Positions 42,207-49,775 of a stretch of DNA of 64,000 nt are shown one piece after another (position 1 is the stretch's first letter; each line of letters begins with the position of its first letter). A model generated the notes under the pieces. That model searched no databases and was not told where the DNA came from. It was given only the letters and a program-made list of their open reading frames with translations. Origin of the DNA: Phocaeicola coprophilus DSM 18228 = JCM 13818 (GTDB lineage: Bacteria; Bacteroidota; Bacteroidia; Bacteroidales; Bacteroidaceae); assembly GCF_000157915.1 (NCBI RefSeq), contig NZ_EQ973643.1, positions 83,078-147,077 on the forward strand, in the 5' to 3' direction. The position numbers and the translations under genes were made by a program.

Positions 42207-42237
42207 AAGAAAGGGAGAAGCAATCTTCCCCTTTCTT
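42207..42237 (-). other. Hairpin between nusA and infB
   Basis: AAGAAAGGG/GAAG (42207-42220, one bulged A) pairs with CTTC/CCCTTTCTT (42225-42237), a 13-bp stem with a 4-nt loop. There is no T-tract after it on the minus strand, so it looks like an attenuator, processing or stabilising hairpin, not a full terminator. Confidence 0.6.
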
Positions 42238-42247
42238 GACTTTATAC

Positions 42248-43504
42248 TTAGGCTTCGAACTCGGCTTTCAGGATTCTCAATACGTCATCTACCGTATTTT
42301 CTTCCAAGTCAGCCTTCTCTATCAGCATCTCACGCGGAGCGTTGAGTACACCCTTGGCAGTATCGATGCCGATGCCTTTGATTGCATTAATGACCCACTC
42401 GTCAATTTCATCTTTAAATTCATCGAGATAGATATCTTCGTCAGTGGCGCTTTCATCCAGTTCACGATAGACATCAATGGTATATTCTGTCAGCATACTG
42501 GCAAGCTTGATATTCATACCGCCCTTACCGATAGCCAAAGACACTTCTTCCGGTTTGAGATAAACCTCTGCTTTCTTCTCATCTTCGTGCATCACGATAG
42601 AAGAGATCTTTGCAGGGCTCAATGCACGCTGGATAAACAACTGGATATTGGATGTATAGTTGATCACATCAATATTCTCGTTGCGAAGTTCGCGTACGAT
42701 ACCATGAATACGAGAGCCTTTCACACCCACACATGCTCCTACCGGATCAATACGGTCATCATACGACTCTACTGCAATCTTGGCACGTTCACCGGGGATA
42801 CGGGCAATGCGGCGGATGGTAATCAGTCCGTCTGCAATTTCCGGAACTTCCTGTTCAAACAAACGCTGCAGGAACATCGGAGACGTACGGCTCAGGATAA
42901 TCTTCGGATTGTTACCCGGATTGTCTACACGAGCAACTACGGCACGCGCTGTTTCTCCCTTACGGTAGAAATCTCCGGGGATCTGTTCGGTCTTCGGAAG
43001 AAGAAGTTCATTACCTTCATCATCCAGCAACAGGATTTCTTTCTTCCAGATCTGATAAACCTCAGCACTGATCACTGTACCGACTTTGTCAATATACTTG
43101 TTATACAGACTGTCCTTTTCCAGCTCCAGAATCTTGGATGCCAGTGTCTGTCTCAGGTTCAGGATGGCCCGACGTCCGAACTTTTCGAAGATCACTTCAT
43201 CCGTTACCTCTTCACCAATCTCATACGAAGCATCGATCTGACGTGCCTGAGAAAGCGAGATCTGACTGTTGGGATTCGTCAAATCTTCATCTGCCACTAC
43301 CTCACGATTGCGCCATATTTCAAAATCGCCTTTATCGGGATTCACGATCACATCGTAATTTTCGTCAGTGCCAAACATTTTCGCAATTACACTGCGAAAA
43401 GACTCTTCCAACACGCTCACTAACGTAGTGCGGTCGATATTTTTCAATTCCTTAAACTCCGAAAATGTGTCAATCAGGCTGACTGTTTCCTCTTTTTTGG
43501 CCAT
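42248..43504 (-). CDS. nusA: Transcription termination/antitermination factor NusA
   Basis: 418 aa. N-terminal polymerase-binding domain (LIDTFSEFKELKNIDRTTLVSVLEESF), S1 domain, and KH domains with RIPGERAKIAV and VGVKGSRIHGIVRELRNENIDVI. The C-terminus is short and acidic, as in Bacteroidetes, without the extra acidic repeats of E. coli NusA. It binds polymerase and RNA to control pausing. It starts 3 nt after the rimP stop. Confidence 0.97.
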   Translation of the reverse strand: MAKKEETVSLIDTFSEFKELKNIDRTTLVSVLEESFRSVIAKMFGTDENYDVIVNPDKGDFEIWRNREVVADEDLTNPNSQISLSQARQIDASYEIGEEVTDEVIFEKFGRRAILNLRQTLASKILELEKDSLYNKYIDKVGTVISAEVYQIWKKEILLLDDEGNELLLPKTEQIPGDFYRKGETARAVVARVDNPGNNPKIILSRTSPMFLQRLFEQEVPEIADGLITIRRIARIPGERAKIAVESYDDRIDPVGACVGVKGSRIHGIVRELRNENIDVINYTSNIQLFIQRALSPAKISSIVMHEDEKKAEVYLKPEEVSLAIGKGGMNIKLASMLTEYTIDVYRELDESATDEDIYLDEFKDEIDEWVINAIKGIGIDTAKGVLNAPREMLIEKADLEENTVDDVLRILKAEFEA

Positions 43505-43507
43505 AAC

Positions 43508-43975
43508 TTATTTAAAACTTATTAAATATTTGGTGTATTTTATCTCATCATAAGTGAAATGTAACTCATGTTCAACCCAACGGGGACGTTTGGCTCCTTC
43601 CGGGCGTTCACGTACTTCCGTGAGCAATGTAAAACCTTCTTCCGAGGCAGACTGCAGTACTCCATGCAGTTTTCGTCCGTCTTTCGTGCAAACTTCGACT
43701 GAACTTCCGACATGGGCTTCATACTGACGCAGGACTTTGAATGGCTGACCAAGACCGGCAGAACCGACTTCCAATTCATAATCTCCCAAACGTTCTCCCA
43801 GAGTCTCTTCCAGATAACGACTCAAGTTTACACAGTCATCGATCCAGACACCATCGCGGTGATCGATTTCCACCACGATACGTGAATCTGCACTAATTTG
43901 AACATCAACCAGAAAATATTCTTTATCTTCCAGCCACTTATTCACAACATCCGTTATTTCCTGTTTTTCTATCAT
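43508..43975 (-). CDS. rimP: Ribosome maturation factor RimP
   Basis: 155 aa, two-domain RimP. VDVQISADSRIVVEIDHRDGVWIDDCVNLSRYLE and YELEVGSAGLGQPFKVLRQY are the family core. It helps assemble the 30S subunit. First gene of the rimP-nusA-infB unit, with a strong promoter upstream. Confidence 0.95.
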   Translation of the reverse strand: MIEKQEITDVVNKWLEDKEYFLVDVQISADSRIVVEIDHRDGVWIDDCVNLSRYLEETLGERLGDYELEVGSAGLGQPFKVLRQYEAHVGSSVEVCTKDGRKLHGVLQSASEEGFTLLTEVRERPEGAKRPRWVEHELHFTYDEIKYTKYLISFK

Positions 43976-44039
43976 TGTTATGAGTTTACAACAAAAAAAG
44001 GAGCTTTATTGCCCCTCCACCATTCATCCATCTCGCTTG

Positions 44040-44080
44040 CAAAGATACAAATAATATAATGTACTACAAAATATTGTAGT
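44040..44080 (-). promoter_or_regulatory. Promoter of rimP-nusA-infB overlapping an inverted repeat
   Basis: On the minus strand TTTG (44067-44070), 19 nt, then TATCTTTG (44040-44047): the best match to the Bacteroides -33/-7 consensus in the window. The -33 box lies inside a perfect inverted repeat, ACTACAA (44063-44069) and TTGTAGT (44074-44080), followed on the plus strand by eight T. Confidence 0.7.
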
Positions 44081-44144
44081 TTTTTTTATGTTATTAAGAG
44101 TATGCCGAATAAATTCGGGCAAATCTTTAACCAGTCCGAAAGAG

Positions 44145-44179
44145 TTTGTGCCAGTTCAAAGATTATTTTTTTAACTTTG
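44145..44179 (+). promoter_or_regulatory. Promoter of the GT51 gene
   Basis: TTTG (44145-44148), 23 nt, TAACTTTG (44172-44179), 20 nt before the ATG at 44200. Confidence 0.55.
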
Positions 44180-44199
44180 CAACGGAAAAAAGGAACAAT

Positions 44200-46131
44200 A
44201 TGAAACGGAAACTTATCGGAGCAGGAGGCGGATTACTGGTGGTGCTCGGCTTAAGCCTGTTCCTTTTATGGGGGTTCCGCAACCCTGTCATCAACAGCAT
44301 GGCCGAGCGGAAAATCCTTGCCATGAAGGAACGATACGGACTGGATATTCACTACGACTATCTGGAGTTCACGAAAACCGGACGGATCCTGTTCGGAGGC
44401 CTGTCTGTGGTTCCCGAACAAAGAGATACGCTGCTTACCATCCATTCGGCGGAAATAACTCCGGGCCTGTGGCAACTGCTCAGAGGCAATCTTGAAATCC
44501 GCCGGATCAGTATGGAACAGCCGGAATTGCGTTTTGTCAAGAAAGGCACGCAGGCCAACTATGATTTTATGTTCCTGGGCGACCGCACTTCCCGGCCAGA
44601 AACTTCCCGGCCCGATAAATCTTCAGCCGAATACGACAGACGGGCAGGTCTCCTGCTGAAAACGATATTCCGCCTGTTGCCTTCTGAAGGAAAGCTGACC
44701 CGCCTGCGGATCAGTGAAAAGAAAGACAATAATTCCGTCAGCCTGTACATCCCGGAATTCCGTATCAAAGACCGGCATTTTCAAAGTCATATTCAATTCG
44801 TTGAGGACGGAAAGGAACAACACTGGCAGACAAGCGGAGAAATTGATCCGTCCGAACATCTGCTGTCCCTGCACATACAGGCACCAGATGTGGCTGTCCC
44901 CTATCTCAAACGGAGACTGGGAGCTAAAATTCATTTCGATGAACTGATGCTTTCCTTCATACAAAAAGACGGAAGCCCCATGCAATTGCAGGGGAAAGCC
45001 GAAGTCAGAGGATTGAGCCTTTTCCATCACCGGCTTTCTCCGGAAGTGATCAACCTGAATCATGGAGAAGTTGACTTCCATCTGAACATCGGTTCACAAA
45101 GCATCGAACTGGACAGTTGCAGTACGGTGCGCTTCAACCAGCTTCAGCTGAATCCTTACCTTAAACTCGAAAGTCCCGGCCATCTCATTGCGAAACTTCA
45201 CAAATCATGGTTTCCTGCATCAGAACTGTTCAGCTCTCTGCCTCAGGGACTGTTCGAACATCTGGAAGGTATCCGGGTAGACGGCCAGCTGGCATACGAT
45301 TTTCTGCTGGATGCAGACCTTGCCCTTCCGGACAGTCTGAAGTTTCATTCCGACCTGCTCGCCCGAAATTTCCGGATCATCCAATACGGGAATACCAATC
45401 TCAGCAAAATGTCTTCCGAATTTAAATATACGGCCTACGAAGACGGAATCCCGGTCCGGACTTTCCCGGTCGGCCCGTCGTGGGAGCATTTTCTTCCGCT
45501 CGACAGCATTCCCCTTGTCATGCAGACGGCTGTACTGCAAAGTGAAGACGGAGGATTCTTCTACCATCAGGGATTTCTGCCCGATGCCATTCAGGAGGCA
45601 ATGGCCTACGATCTGAAGAAGCGGCGCTTTGCCCGCGGAGGAAGTACCATCTCCATGCAGCTGGTCAAGAATGTCTTTCTGAACCGCAACAAGAATATAG
45701 CCCGCAAACTGGAAGAAGCCCTGATTGTCTGGCTGATCGAAACCAACCGGCTGACTTCGAAAGCACGTATGTTTGAGGTTTACCTGAACATTGCCGAATG
45801 GGGACCTATGGTCTACGGAATCCGGGAAGCCGCAGACTTCTATTTCAGCAAGCGCCCTTCACAGCTTACGCTGGAAGAATGCATCTATCTGGCTTCCATC
45901 ATCCCCAAGCCCAAGCATTTCATGACTTCCTTCACAAACAGCGGACAGCTCAGGGAAAGCCAGGAAAATCACTTCCGCATTGTTGCCGGAAGAATTGCAG
46001 CCAAAGGTGTCATCTCCGAAGAAGCGGCAAAAAATGTGGATATTTCCCGGGTACAGCTAAAAGGAAAGGCCGCCGGTTACTTCACCGACAGCCTTTCCGT
46101 TCCACGGGAAAACCCTCTTACTCCCCAATAA
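44200..46131 (+). CDS. GT51 transglycosylase-domain membrane protein
   Basis: 643 aa from the ATG at 44200; the earlier GTG frame start at 44146 lies upstream of the promoter's -7 box. An N-terminal membrane anchor (LLVVLGLSLFLLWGF) is followed by about 400 residues with AsmA-like repeats of beta strands. A GT51 domain occupies roughly residues 435-600: LQSEDGGFFYHQGF (catalytic Glu), ARGGSTISMQLVKNVFLNRNKN, EVYLNIAEWGPMVYGI and EAADFYFSKRPSQLTLEECIYLASIIPKP. GT51 enzymes polymerise glycan strands from lipid II. No transpeptidase domain is present, so this is a monofunctional, MtgA-like enzyme with an unusual long periplasmic N-terminal part. It overlaps the convergent yjbQ gene by 14 nt. Confidence 0.88.
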   Translation: MKRKLIGAGGGLLVVLGLSLFLLWGFRNPVINSMAERKILAMKERYGLDIHYDYLEFTKTGRILFGGLSVVPEQRDTLLTIHSAEITPGLWQLLRGNLEIRRISMEQPELRFVKKGTQANYDFMFLGDRTSRPETSRPDKSSAEYDRRAGLLLKTIFRLLPSEGKLTRLRISEKKDNNSVSLYIPEFRIKDRHFQSHIQFVEDGKEQHWQTSGEIDPSEHLLSLHIQAPDVAVPYLKRRLGAKIHFDELMLSFIQKDGSPMQLQGKAEVRGLSLFHHRLSPEVINLNHGEVDFHLNIGSQSIELDSCSTVRFNQLQLNPYLKLESPGHLIAKLHKSWFPASELFSSLPQGLFEHLEGIRVDGQLAYDFLLDADLALPDSLKFHSDLLARNFRIIQYGNTNLSKMSSEFKYTAYEDGIPVRTFPVGPSWEHFLPLDSIPLVMQTAVLQSEDGGFFYHQGFLPDAIQEAMAYDLKKRRFARGGSTISMQLVKNVFLNRNKNIARKLEEALIVWLIETNRLTSKARMFEVYLNIAEWGPMVYGIREAADFYFSKRPSQLTLEECIYLASIIPKPKHFMTSFTNSGQLRESQENHFRIVAGRIAAKGVISEEAAKNVDISRVQLKGKAAGYFTDSLSVPRENPLTPQ

Positions 46132-46531
46132 TTGTCGCGACAATGCGTCTGGGACCTCCATGATTGCGGAACTCGCAAAGATAAATGCCCTGCCAGGTCC
46201 CCAGATTCAGCTGCCCGCGAGTAACCGGAACTGACAGGCTTACCCCGATCATTGTTGACTTTGCATGAGCCGGCATGTCATCCCATCCTTCCAGCGTATG
46301 GGTGTACCACGATTCGCGCTCGCGGATCAGACGGTTAAAAATCTGTTCCATGTCATCCCGTACGTCCGGATCACAATTTTCATTAATGGACAAGGCGGCA
46401 CTGGTATGCTGGATAAAAAGGTTCAGCAAACCCGTCTGAGGCAAGGGAGGAAGCTGACGTACAATTTCCTCCGTTACCAGATGAAAGCCACGTGCATGTG
46501 GCCGTAAAGTGATCTCAACCTGTTGTATCAT
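46118..46531 (-). CDS. YjbQ/UPF0047 family protein
   Basis: 137 aa. FIQHTSAALSINENCDPDVRDDM, WYTHTLEGWDDMPAHAKSTMIG and GTWQGIYLCEFRNHGGPR are the three conserved blocks of the family, holding the His/Asp/Arg residues thought to bind metal. Some members show thiamine-phosphate synthase activity in vitro; the physiological role is unsettled. The 3' end overlaps the GT51 gene tail to tail. Confidence 0.92.
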   Translation of the reverse strand: MIQQVEITLRPHARGFHLVTEEIVRQLPPLPQTGLLNLFIQHTSAALSINENCDPDVRDDMEQIFNRLIRERESWYTHTLEGWDDMPAHAKSTMIGVSLSVPVTRGQLNLGTWQGIYLCEFRNHGGPRRIVATIIGE

Positions 46532-46611
46532 AAATTATGGTTCAAACTTAATTTTTCTCTCATCATTCTCCGGCTCATCGGATGATTTATACCGGGAGCT
46601 GCCGGCCTTCC

Positions 46612-48909
46612 TTACTGAATGCCGGTCAGCTCTACGACAACTTCCTTGTCAACTGCAAAGGTGCGTGTAGAAATCACCAGTCCCTGCAAAGATCCGTCAA
46701 AAGAAGCACGGACACGTTTTCCGTTCACACGCACCTCTCTCCCGGCTTTTACGCCCGGCAATTCAACAACGTAAGCGCGTTTCCGCGGCTGGCCTTCGTA
46801 AGAACCTTTTGAACCGGCCATACGGATAACCAACTTGTCTCCCTGATTCTCGTATGAAAGATCCGTCGTTGCAAACCGGCCTGCCTGATAATCCAGCGTC
46901 TGTCCGTCGTCTTCATACAACGTATAATGATTCTCAATACCTTTCTCGCCCGGATAACATCTTACGACCAGTGTATCAAGCGGAGCCGAAGCCATCCGTT
47001 CCCGATAAGGCTGCATAGGCAGAGGATATCCGCCCTTCACGAAAACCGGAGATGTTTCAAGCGTGCTGACAACTTCCAGAGTCTGGCCGCCCTCATACTT
47101 TTTCCCGTCAAACAGACTATACCAGTTCGCACCTTCCGGGAACCAGACCTTCTGTACAACCGTCTTGTCTTCGCCCTTTCCGGGTTCCGTAACCGGAGCT
47201 CCCAGAATCAGATCACCGAAATAGAATTCACCGGGATGTTTGTAAGCTTCTTCAGTTTCAGGGTGTTCAATGTAAAGTCCCCGGTTCAGAGGAAGCATGT
47301 CGTCATAGCACTGTCTGACAGAAGAATAAATGTAAGGCATCAGACGGGAACGCAAATGATAAACCTCCCGCATGGCCGCTTCTTCACGTTCTCCCCACAA
47401 CCATGGCCGCCGGTCGCTCTTCTCACCTACGACGGAATGTATACGAAGCGAAGAGTTCAACAGGCCGAACTGAGTCCAGCGTGTATAAAGTTCCGGATCA
47501 AGCCCGTCATAGAACCCGCCGATATCGTGAGCCCAGAAGAAGCATCCGGCATTTCCGCTCGTCGTGGTCAGATCAACTTCAAAACGCAGCATTTCCCAGT
47601 TTCCCACGGCATCACCGGAGAACTGAATCGGATGACGGTGGTCACCCCATCCTCCCCAACGGCTGAATCCGGCTCCGCGGAGCACCCGCTTTCCTACCCC
47701 GTCGTCAGACAGAGGACGCATCGAATAATTATAATAGATTTCATTCAACCAGGGAAGATGCTTCGTGCTTGTACCACGTACCAGCGGATAAGCATAGTCC
47801 TGTTGCCAGTCCAGCCACCAGAAAGCAATTCCCATTGAGTCTGCTTCCTGATGGGCATACTTCATGAAATGCTTCATGTAGAAAGGATCTCCGGCATCAA
47901 ATACAGGAACTCCCTCGCTGGTATAGGATGCACCCAGTGCACGGGCAAAGGCAGGATAAGCATCATCTTCGGGACGAAGTCCGTCATGCGGATGTTCATT
48001 CAATACCACATAGACATCCTTATCCTTAAATTCCCGGATCAGTCCGGCCGGATCCGGGATCAGTTCACGATTCCAGCTGTAGCCGCTCCATCCGCGGGTA
48101 AAGGCATGCCCCGTTCCCTGATCATACACTTTTTTATGCCAGTCCATGTCAAATACCATGATATCCAGCGGGAAATTATGTTCATGATACCCGGCTACCA
48201 GCTCCCTGTAATCATCAGCCGTGTATGGCCACCAGCGACAATACCAGGCTCCATGCACATACTTCCGGGTCATCGGAGCCGGACCGCTGACTGCTGCCAG
48301 TGATTTCAATGCCGCCTTATAGTCCGTTCCATAAACGAACAGATAAAAGTCCTGTACATGATTCCGGTCTCTGAATGACAGTTTTCCGTTCTTATAGACA
48401 TCCTTTCCTGTGTCATTGATCAGGAACCATCCGTCACGGCTCAGCAGACCTTCTTCCCGTTCCACCGGGCCACCAATCCCGTCGACCGTACACAAAGCTC
48501 CTTTCAGATTGCCGCTCTGACCATCCGTCAGGCACCAGCCTTTCTCCTTTCCATGCATCGAGAACGTTACCCGAAGATTATTCTGTCCGAAAGGAAAACC
48601 GTCATGATCAAATTCCAGGCGCATCGCTTTCGTGGAGAAAACGTGCTTCCTTCCTTTCTGTTCGTGGCGGACTCCAAGCTGACGGTCTGTCCGGACAACG
48701 GCAAACAGCGTGGAATCATTCAAGAATTGCTGATGACGGGCATATTCGAGGCGAACCAGATTCTCCGTAATAAATGTAATGCGGTTATTCCCTATCACAA
48801 ACGTATCGGCATAGCCAGTCTGGGCAAACAAGGCCATTACTCCCCCCAGGCAACACCCGAAGAGCCGGTTGACCAGCCGGCTGCGGGATTTACCAAAATG
48901 ATGTTTCAT
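46612..48909 (-). CDS. Secreted GH31 family glycoside hydrolase
   Basis: 765 aa with signal peptide (through ...AQTGYA). N-terminal beta-sandwich, then the GH31 barrel: DIMVFDMDWH (about 249-258), GWSGYSWNRELIPDP, nucleophile Asp in WWLDWQQ (D367), acid/base Asp in FSGD (D433), and a C-terminal beta domain with ETSPVFVKGGYPLPM. The nucleophile context is not the WxDMNE of classical alpha-glucosidases, so specificity other than maltose-type is likely (GH31 also has alpha-xylosidase, alpha-galactosaminidase and other activities). It lies downstream of a cysteine-rich small gene and the GH125 and GH20 genes on the same strand, which points to glycoprotein glycans. The 336-nt gap upstream suggests separate transcription. 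Confidence 0.88.
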   Translation of the reverse strand: MKHHFGKSRSRLVNRLFGCCLGGVMALFAQTGYADTFVIGNNRITFITENLVRLEYARHQQFLNDSTLFAVVRTDRQLGVRHEQKGRKHVFSTKAMRLEFDHDGFPFGQNNLRVTFSMHGKEKGWCLTDGQSGNLKGALCTVDGIGGPVEREEGLLSRDGWFLINDTGKDVYKNGKLSFRDRNHVQDFYLFVYGTDYKAALKSLAAVSGPAPMTRKYVHGAWYCRWWPYTADDYRELVAGYHEHNFPLDIMVFDMDWHKKVYDQGTGHAFTRGWSGYSWNRELIPDPAGLIREFKDKDVYVVLNEHPHDGLRPEDDAYPAFARALGASYTSEGVPVFDAGDPFYMKHFMKYAHQEADSMGIAFWWLDWQQDYAYPLVRGTSTKHLPWLNEIYYNYSMRPLSDDGVGKRVLRGAGFSRWGGWGDHRHPIQFSGDAVGNWEMLRFEVDLTTTSGNAGCFFWAHDIGGFYDGLDPELYTRWTQFGLLNSSLRIHSVVGEKSDRRPWLWGEREEAAMREVYHLRSRLMPYIYSSVRQCYDDMLPLNRGLYIEHPETEEAYKHPGEFYFGDLILGAPVTEPGKGEDKTVVQKVWFPEGANWYSLFDGKKYEGGQTLEVVSTLETSPVFVKGGYPLPMQPYRERMASAPLDTLVVRCYPGEKGIENHYTLYEDDGQTLDYQAGRFATTDLSYENQGDKLVIRMAGSKGSYEGQPRKRAYVVELPGVKAGREVRVNGKRVRASFDGSLQGLVISTRTFAVDKEVVVELTGIQ

Positions 48910-49245
48910 AGTTACGTATATTTTATTCGATAATAAGTTCTATAAAATTTCTCCGGATTCTGCCCGCAATTCATCAGAAACGAGCAGCCGGTTTCCCCGG
49001 TTTTTCCAGTCGGTTTATCTGTTTTTACCGGAAGAAAAAGCAGTTCCACTTAGTGAAACTTTTTGTTCCAGCCAGTGGAATTTTTTGTTCCACCGGGTGA
49101 AAATTGTTGTTTCACCTAGTGGAACTTTTTTTACGGGCTGAAGAAACTCTTGTTTTGACAAGGCAAAACAACTGTTTCGGACTGACAAAACTGCTCCTTC
49201 AAACAGGCGGTTCCTGCTGATCAACAGGTCAGACACGGGCAGGTC
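48910..49245. other. Intergenic region upstream of the GH31 gene with a palindrome array
   Basis: 336 nt without a credible gene. It holds the four-unit palindrome array at 49044-49131 and a further perfect stem TTGTTTTG (49150-49157) with CAAAACAA (49164-49171). A 73-codon minus-strand frame across the array is repeat-derived and not counted as a gene. Confidence 0.6.
49044..49131. repeat. Four 15-bp palindromes at exact 22-bp spacing
   Basis: Units start at 49044, 49066, 49088 and 49110: TTCCACTTAGTGAAA, TTCCAGCCAGTGGAA, TTCCACCGGGTGAAA and TTTCACCTAGTGGAA. Each is followed by a 7-nt T-rich spacer. Consensus half-sites are TT(C/T)CAC and GTG(G/A)AA. Confidence 0.85.
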
Positions 49246-49686
49246 TCAGCGCCCTTCCCAGTCGTATTCCTCCCGATATTCATCGAATGCCGGAGTGCCT
49301 TTCACTCCATAACGCTGCAATACTGATTTCACGTAGTCCTGTTCAGCCGGCGGGAAACTGCGTTCCTTCCGTTTCAGACGATAATAATTCGTACGTCCGT
49401 AATGATTTATCAGTTCTTCCCTCACACTCTTTACCTTTCCGAATGGCAGTTCATCAAACAGATGCGATATGCCATAGGCAAACTTCTTGGTCTTGGACGA
49501 CAGGTAATACGGGCATTTTCCATCAGGAACTACCAGATGGGGATTGATCATCTTGACCGTCACCTCCGTATCCGGAACATACGACAAGGTAAGATTACGC
49601 AGACACTGGTCGGCCTTCCGGCAGTTGTTGCAAAAGCAATGTACAAATCCGAACGGCAGCATTGAATATTCAAAATTCTTGAGCAT
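49246..49686 (-). CDS. Small cysteine-rich protein of unknown function (DUF6078-like)
   Basis: 146 aa, no signal peptide. N-terminal CFCNNCRKADQC cluster and a fourth Cys in GKCPYYL suggest a metal-binding site. The rest is basic and helical (YGRTNYYRLKRKERSF). I recall Bacteroides proteins of this type under DUF6078, but that label is from memory and function is unknown. It lies between the GH125 and GH31 genes; nothing in its sequence ties it to glycan breakdown. Confidence 0.75.
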   Translation of the reverse strand: MLKNFEYSMLPFGFVHCFCNNCRKADQCLRNLTLSYVPDTEVTVKMINPHLVVPDGKCPYYLSSKTKKFAYGISHLFDELPFGKVKSVREELINHYGRTNYYRLKRKERSFPPAEQDYVKSVLQRYGVKGTPAFDEYREEYDWEGR

Positions 49687-49736
49687 AATTGAAAAAGTAT
49701 TAGATTATTGAAACAAAGCAGAATACAAGAGTCAAT

Positions 49737-49775
49737 CGGTTTCCGGGCCTCAGCCAGTCTGAAGCCCGGAAACGG
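49737..49775 (-). terminator. Hairpin after the GH125 gene
   Basis: GTTTCCGGGC (49739-49748) pairs with GCCCGGAAAC (49764-49773), 10 bp, directly beyond the stop. The T-tract is weak (GATTGACTCTTG on the minus strand). Confidence 0.6.

Noticed and set aside
42236-43423. 395-codon plus-strand reading frame
   Set aside because: Antisense of nusA with no recognisable protein features.
49044-49131. CRISPR array
   Set aside because: Spacers are only 7 nt and similar to each other, units are palindromic and variable, and no cas genes are present.
49015-49236. 73-codon minus-strand frame across the palindrome array
   Set aside because: Its sequence is generated by the 22-bp repeats and shows no start signal or protein-like conservation.
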